A stretch of DNA of 64,000 nucleotides. It comes from Areca catechu. Lineage: Eukaryota > Streptophyta > Magnoliopsida > Arecales > Arecaceae. The position numbers and the translations under genes were made by a program. Below, piece after piece: positions 58,361-64,000 of this stretch. Every line of letters begins with the position of its first letter. The first letter of the stretch is position 1. The stretch spans positions 110,397,825 through 110,461,824 of the forward strand of contig CM038053.1 in the NCBI GenBank assembly GCA_021397845.1, given 5' to 3'. The notes beneath the pieces were generated by a model. That model was given only the letters and a program-made list of their open reading frames with translations. It ran no database searches and was not told where the DNA came from.

Positions 58361-60744
58361 TGAAAGGGATATGCCTATAAGCCAATCAATATTGTATCTC
58401 CCAAATTAATGTAATTGACAATATTCTAATAAAGGCATTATTTTTCGTTATACTCTATGTTTTTATTATGATGAACCCCATAGATTAGGGCTATGATTTT
58501 AGGGTTATGATGAGATCATACCAGTGAGACCTAAAGTCTTAAAACCTTAATCTAAAATATTCCTAGTCAAAGGAACCCTGAGTAGGGGATCAGGATTTTT
58601 CCGGTAAGACTAGCACATCCCATGTATACTGGAAAGGGTGACTGCTCTCACAGTTACTTGTGTATGACACTAATACTAGGATGTGGGTGCTCATTAGTGA
58701 ATGAGTTCACTGATATGATCCAATTTGAGAACATCTAATGGAGTCTTAGCTACATGTCAATAGAAGGTTCTCATAGTGGGAGTGGTACAAGTAATCCTTT
58801 GACCTGAGACTGCCATAAGTACCTTATGTACATGAACCCATCCTTTGGTTCAATCATAATCATGACATTGAGTCATGCACAGGATTGATACTGGGAATGG
58901 TGAATTGTATATGAAGGTAATGAGTAGGTTAACAAGGAATAGATCACTCTTAGTAAGAGGAGATTGCATCCAGCTAGTTATCAATCGGATGATGATTCAT
59001 GGAATCTTTGATCAAAGTAAAGATATTAAAGATGGTTTCTAATATCAAGATAATTGAATCATCAATATAAGATTGAGCTAGAAATAAATATAATATTGAA
59101 TTTGACATATATCCATATCCATAACTATATTTTGGGTGCAGGCTGATCGAAAGATTTAATTGTACGGTAACTTTCTACTGAAGGGTAGTTTTTGTATTTC
59201 ACAAGAATTTCCATATCTTCCGGGTAGACATGACACGTTGCTAGACATCAATCTTGTCTTGTGGGTTGATCAAATTTAAAGATCACTTATTAGGAAGAGT
59301 CCTAATTGATCAAGTCGGGTAAGCTCGATTTGACCTAAATCGATTAGAAAGAGTTCTAATCAAGTTAGGTCAACTTGTACTCAGACCTACTGCCGGCTGG
59401 ATATGGAACCCAATGGGTCACACACTTAAGAGGATTGATCAAGAGTTTAATTTGTAATTAAATCATCTTTGCAGGATAACACTCTAGCAGGTGTTGCAAA
59501 CCCTAGCTTCTATTCGAATTGGATTTGAATTAGGGTTCCGAATTGGATCAATTTGGGTTCTAATTGGACCTAATTAGACCCTAATTAAAATATATAGGAC
59601 TTTGGGCTAACCCATGGCTAAGACTACATCTTAGTTAACACCCAAGCCCATCCATATAGGCCGCCCAAAGAAATTATGTGCGTGGATAAGAGGAAAGACT
59701 CCACGCGTGCATGGACTCTTCATGCACGCGTGAAGTCTTCTTATTTCACCGTATTTTTCTTTTTGGCCGGTTATTCCCTATTAGCGCATCTCCTAATGAC
59801 CATTAGATGATCATCTAATGGTTTGGGGGATTTTAAGAAAGAAAGAAGGCGCTGACTCTTCCCGGTTGCGCGAAATAACGTCTCTTCGGAGACCGAAACA
59901 TCGCGACTTCCTTCTTCTTAAAACTTCACGGCTTTTCTTTTAGGAAGAGCCGTGAGTTTGAATCTGAAGGGCCATGAGAAGGAAGGAGAGGGCGTGAGAA
60001 ATATGGAAAGCTGGGAGAAATAGTTTACGGAGAGTTGTGAAGACATCTTTTTGTAGTCTATTTAAGGAACAGAGGCTTCGGGTATTTTTCTGATGTACGA
60101 CAGAAGTCTTTTTATTTTTCTTTCCTTTCTAGGAGACTGATTCCTCCTTATCTTGTTTAGGACACAAGAGTTTCCCTTTTACAGAGTTCTCTTCTCTATT
60201 GAAACTCAAGTCTAAAACAAGAGATAGGAAGAATCTCTCGAACGGTAAAAGAAAAGAATATCTACTATGTTTTCTATTTTTTTACATTAAGACATTAGTG
60301 TCTTAAATCCTCCTCCTCCTTCAAGACAAGAGAGTATTCTTAGGACAAGGTCTTAAGAAAGGGAGAGGAAGAAGAAAGAAAGGAAGTAAGAAGTCCCTGC
60401 CGTGGAGTTTTTCAGCCATAATCCTCTTGAGTTCTAGGAGAAGAATTCAAGTGAAGGAACTTTTGAAGAAGCAAGCATCTTGATCAATTTTCTTGTGGAT
60501 CACCATTGGAGGGTGGACATTTGGACACCTGGTGAATTCAAAAGGGTCATTCAACATCAAGTTTTGATTCTACATCAAAATTGGATTTAGCGATAACAGG
60601 TTGGTGCCCTAATTCTAATAGTGTAGGTTTGCATGTTTCTCATATGTTTTAATCCAGAATAAGGAGATCCTAGCTAAGGGTTTTTGGTATAAATTTCATC
60701 ATTTTGAAATTATTTTTTCACTGTGGTGCACTAGAAACCTTTCA
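58361..60744 (+). repeat. Element G 3' LTR
   Basis: 2384 bp. The hairpin arms at 59702-59732 read CACGCGTGCATG and CATGCACGCGTG, each changed from the 5' LTR at mirrored positions. Palindrome at 59800-59821, TATTTAA at 60059-60065. Confidence 0.95.
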
Positions 60745-61041
60745 CGATGTGCATGTGGAGATCCTATTAATTTCATTAAAGTCCAATGCACAATAAAGCA
60801 ACTTCATTGCTTTAGCATTAATTTTAAATTGCTTAATGTCATATTCATTCCAATCCTCTTCGAGCTTTGGAATAGAAATGCTATTAACCAAAATGGAAGG
60901 AATATGAGGACCATTCACTATAATTTTCTAAAGATAGTAACTAATAGATTGAATATAGATGTGCATGCGAGTTTTCCAAAAAATGTAATTAGTGCCATTG
61001 AAAAATGGTGGTCTAACACTAATCCCTACAAGGGTTGCCAT
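60745..61041 (-). pseudogene. Element H gag, 5' part
   Basis: Starts at the ATG at 61041 (MATLVG), which follows the primer-binding site at a distance like that in A (MAAPIG). Reading leftward it aligns with A gag (FNGTNY, then the NAKAMKL-type stretch) with an in-frame stop, until element G begins at 60744. The + strand ORF over the same bases is its antisense shadow. Confidence 0.82.
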
Positions 61042-61112
61042 GATCTTTTAACTCAAAATCGTTGGATTCCTTGCAAAGCACCAAGTCTAGATATCAATGG
61101 TTTTAGGTTCCG

Positions 61113-61125
61113 GGCTCTGATACCA
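61113..61125 (-). other. Primer-binding site of H
   Basis: GGCTCTGATACCA on the + strand, the 3' end of initiator tRNA-Met, two bases from the LTR. Confidence 0.92.
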
Positions 61126-61127
61126 CT

Positions 61128-62495
61128 TGTTGCCAAGTGAAGATGCAATCCAAGAGGGGGGTGAATTAGGTTTTATAAAACTTTTTGAACTACTTTAATT
61201 ATGAACTAAAACAAGTATATGCTAATTCGATTCAAGTGCTTGTGTTTTGCCAAAGTGTTTGTGTGCTTCAAAATAATAATCAATGGAATTAATAAAGTAA
61301 ATGCACAAGAGTAAATAAGCAATAAAGAAGCAAGCACAAACACAAGAATATATAGTGGTTCAGTGCACTCCAAGGCACCTACATCCACTCCCCAAGAACC
61401 ACCCCTTAGGAATTCCACTATATTCACCAAGATTATAGTTGATTAGTTTTTCGGGCTCACTAATCAAAACCCAACTTATTTTTCTGGGCTCACAAGTCAA
61501 AACCCCTTTGGTTTTCTAACTTAGGCTAACCAACAACCTCTGATAGTTTTACGGGCTTACCAACAACCTAGTTGGTTTTATAACTTAGGATTACCAACAA
61601 CCTTGTTGGTTTTTATACAAGGCTCACCAACAAACCTCTTTGGTTTTCCAAGGCTCACCAAAAATCTCTTTGGTTTTCCAAGGCTCACCAAAAATCTCAA
61701 ATAAACAATATAAGAAGAATATGAAAAGAATACAAGAAAAGCTTTCTTAAACAAAGCAAATATCTCTTTGAAGCTCTATGAATGTTGATGAAGATCTTAT
61801 CTTCAAGTTGTTGAAGCCTTTGATTGTAGCTTGATGATGTGAACTTTGGATGCTCTCTTTGAAACTTGGAAGCTTGAAGGCTTGAACCACTCAACTCTTG
61901 AATCCTTGAAGGATATTCAATGATCTTACCAAAGGATTGCTTCCCCATTTGATTTTTGATGGTTATATAGCTCTCCAAATCATAGATGACCATTTATGAC
62001 CGTTGGAGATGAAAATATGGCCATTTGAAGCAAGTTGGAGAAGTTCTGCATCTTTTGAAAAACTAGCCGTTACTCCAAGTATCGACACTTGAGACTGGTG
62101 AGTCGATACTTGAGTCTGCAGGTGTCGATATTTGGTTTGCAGGTATCGACACTTGACATAAAACCTTCAAAATGCATAGTTCTGTATTTTCAAAAGTCTC
62201 AGACCTTGAGTCGATACTTGGTTTGCAGGTGTCGACACTTGCTTGTGCTAGTGCTGAAACTTGCTAAAACTTCTTCAAAATCAAACTTTAAGTCCTTCCA
62301 AGTCTTCCTTATGTTTCAAAGTCTTTATAACTTGATTTTGCATTAATTTAAGGACATTCTTCAATTGAAGAATATGTATTTCTTCATTCAACATGGATGA
62401 GTACTAAGATCTGATGGACATACTAAAACATATAATTAGTACTCATATATACTTAAGCATTTTGTCAATCATCAAAATCAATACCAGAGTCAACA
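61128..62495 (-). repeat. Element H 5' LTR
   Basis: 1368 bp, TGTTGACTC...GGCAACA in sense. Sense order: palindrome array (62076-62242; GTCGAC and ATCGAT centres), TATA-like TATATAA (61963-61969), hairpin series (61440-61690), end. Same arrangement as in A although the sequences have diverged strongly. Confidence 0.92.
61440..61690 (-). other. Hairpin series with TGAGCC...AAAA loops in H LTR
   Basis: On the + strand, stems TTGATTAG/CTAATCAA (61440-61447/61461-61468), ACTT/AAGT (61475/61495), TTGGTT/AACCAA, GTTGGT/ACCAAC, TTGTTGGT/ACCAACAA and two TTTGGT/ACCAAA. In sense most loops begin TGAGCC and end AAAA, as in A. At least seven units, one decayed. Confidence 0.8.
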
Positions 62496-63530
62496 TTTTC
62501 TAAGATGGCACACTTCATACCTTGTTTCCAAACTTTTGATGCCTCCAAGGTAGCCAAATATTTTTTGATAACATGGTAGGTTACATGGCCTTCCTAAAAT
62601 CATTATGTTTGATAGGGATGTTCGATTCACGAGTTACTTTTGAAAGACTCTCTGGCATATGTTTGGAACTAAGCTCAAATTTTCTATCTTCTATCACCTA
62701 CAAACCAATAGCCAGACTGAAGTAGTGAACCGAAGCTTTGGAAATTTGTTGAGATGTCTTATAGGTAAAAACACTAGAAATTGGGACCTTTTGTTACCTA
62801 GAGCTGAATTCGCCTACAACAGTTTAGTTAATAGGTCCACAGGCAAGAGTCTATTTGAGATTGTCCATGGTTATAAACCTAACAGACCCATAGACCTAAT
62901 CCCTTTGCCCATACATGCACGAGTCTCTAAGTTCGCAGAATCATTTACACAACATGTTAGGGATCTGCATAAGGAAATTAGTAATAAGATCAAATTGAGC
63001 AATGATACTTATAAACAAATGGCTAATTCCCAAAAATGAACTAAAGAATTTATTGAGGGGGATTTTGTGATGATTAGGCTTAGACCTTAGCGATTTCTCC
63101 TGGGGACCGTGAAAAAATTACATGCTCGTGGAGCTAGACCCTTTAAAGTGATTAAAAAAGTTGGACCCAATGCCTATGTGCTCGAGTTACCACCTGAATT
63201 AGGTATTAACTCAACCTTCAACATCTCAGACCTAGTTGAGTATAGGAAGCCGACAATGATACGCAGTGAGCCATTTGGACCTGACCCCATTCTTGAGAGT
63301 GAACCTATCCCAGAGTATCCACCAACAAATTGGCCTGAGAGAGGAGAAAGGATCGAGTTATTCTAGATGACCAAGCTATTACTACCGGAAATAAAGGTTA
63401 CTAGCTATACCTGGTTCCTTGGCAAGGTTGACTGAAATCTGAGGACTCGTGGATCACCCAAGAGGACATGCAGCATATTAACCCGGATCTATTAGAAAAG
63501 TACCAGAGCCAGATTGACCTTTACTCGATA
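62496..63530 (+). pseudogene. Element I (gypsy) integrase and chromodomain-like end
   Basis: The 3' part of the gypsy polyprotein. KMAHFIPC at 62502 is the middle of the integrase core; the HHCC domain and first catalytic aspartate are missing because the region before was lost. The second aspartate lies in the DRDVRF-like stretch near 62618 in a shifted frame, and the glutamate in QTEVVNRSFGNLLRC (62715). The frame is open 62659-63039 (ending in TGA), then GDFVMIRLRP, and 63109-63366 (HARGARPFKVIKKVGPNAYV). After a frameshift, EDSWIT and NPDLLEKYQSQ (63440-63510) form a chromodomain-like ending, placing I among chromoviruses. Confidence 0.85.
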
Positions 63531-63550
63531 TGATCGAGTTCTTCCCATCC

Positions 63551-64000
63551 CGGAAGAATTGGTGAGGGCACCAAGATCAGACAAAGATTGCAGGGCTCCA
63601 TTTAGATCTCTGATTGATGTATTGGGAGTATGTCACCTTTGAGTCCATCAATCCTGAGTCACTTGAGTCTTGTAAAAAAGATTGAGTCCTGTAATAAAGT
63701 GAGTCAATCGAGTCCATTAAGTCAATTGAGTTCATTAAATCAATTGAGTCCATTAAGTCCATTAAGTCAATTGAGTCCATTTGTTCATTTAAGTCCTATA
63801 ATTTTGATTTCTTTCATTCAGGTTAAGTCCAGAGGAGAGTCACCAGACCCCACTGAAGCAGGGAATGAAGACTTCATGTGCTTGGGCCTCACTCAAGCCG
63901 CCCAAGCCTATAAGTAATTCGTGCAGCCCAAGCCCACAAGTAATTGGAGCTGCCCAAGCCAATAAGGAGTTGGCGCCTCCCAAGCCTACAACGAATTTGT
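63551..64000 (+). repeat. Probable 3' LTR start of element I, runs off window
   Basis: TGGTGAGGGCACC followed by CTCCATTTAGATCTCTGATT matches the start of the solo LTR at 35985. A short purine run GGAAGAAT precedes it. The end is outside the window. Confidence 0.55.
63640..63795. repeat. Tandem repeat of GAGTCCATTA / AGTCAATTGA units
   Basis: Degenerate repeat with a period of about 10 bases inside the putative gypsy LTR. The - strand ORF over it (MDSIDLMDLMDSIDLM) is a by-product. Confidence 0.8.

Larger units (their letters stand above)
50866..60744 (+). mobile_element. Element G: complete Ty1/copia nested in H gag
   Basis: 9879 bp, LTRs of 2378 and 2384 bp (TGAAA...TTTCA), primer-binding site, a 1.2-kb structured leader, gag, pol, polypurine tract and a 5-bp duplication. 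Related to B, C and D in protein sequence but with different LTRs and leader. LTR copies differ by a few percent at most by eye. Confidence 0.96.
47334..62495 (-). mobile_element. Element H: Sirevirus derivative lacking pol, holding G
   Basis: On the - strand: 5' LTR (61128-62495), primer-binding site, gag (60750-61041, then after G 50865 to about 49990), a 3' region with polypurine tracts, and a 3' LTR (about 47334-48308) whose outer part is missing. No protease, integrase, RT or RNase H is present between gag and the 3' region, so H is a deletion derivative. The 62495/62496 edge lies in gypsy integrase sequence, so H went into element I. Confidence 0.85.

Noticed and set aside
60829..61140. 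103-codon + strand ORF before the H LTR
   Set aside because: It is the antisense of the H gag start; a similar antisense frame exists over the A gag start (1122-1313).
63577..63780. Repetitive - strand protein MDSIDLMDLMDS
   Set aside because: By-product of a 10-bp tandem repeat.

Overview
This is a plant genomic window made almost entirely of nested LTR retrotransposons. The evidence is Ty1/copia and Ty3/gypsy gag and pol domains, primer-binding sites matching the 3' end of plant initiator tRNA-Met, TG...CA LTR ends and 5-bp target-site duplications. I see no convincing host gene, tRNA, rRNA or CRISPR array. A large-genome flowering plant is the best guess; the sequence alone does not give the species.

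Layout. Element A (1-19511, +) is a Sirevirus-type copia with an env-like ORF; its 5' LTR is cut by the window edge. Element B (4720-14456, -) is a young copia inserted in the RT/RNase H region of A (duplication TTAAA). A itself sits in the RNase H region of C (19512-27133, -). C and D (24802-34939, -) form a head-to-tail tandem sharing the LTR at 24802-27133. Element E (35037-43865, +, duplication GGTAT) is a different, probably Bianca-like, copia whose 5' LTR holds a 1815-bp gypsy solo LTR (35985-37799, duplication CATTT). Between D and E, and again at 43871-45023, is unassigned sequence. A degenerate chromodomain gypsy, I (45024-46718 and 62496-64000, +), is split by a Sirevirus LTR fragment J (46719 to about 47333) and by H (about 47334-62495, -), a Sirevirus derivative without pol. 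H in turn holds G (50866-60744, +, duplication CGATG), a nearly complete copia. The order of insertion is therefore C, then A, then B on the left, and I, then H, then G on the right.

Coding regions all carry stops or frameshifts. B and G are closest to intact (B: two stops and one frameshift), so any movement would need proteins supplied in trans.

The most interesting content is in the non-coding parts. Several unrelated elements carry serial hairpins in which the loop sequence is conserved while the stem sequence changes but stays self-complementary. These are four 19-nt-loop hairpins in the G leader; about ten TGAGCC...AAAA-loop hairpins in the LTRs of Sireviruses A and H; and two AGCCCG...CGGCT hairpins in each of the B, C and D leaders. 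Separately, three LTR families carry arrays of palindromes centred on GTCGAC (or ATCGAT) upstream of the TATA box, and A has an extra internal array ahead of its env-like ORF. Element E has a 13-nt sequence just after its LTR that is complementary to its own LTR, where a tRNA-binding site would be expected.
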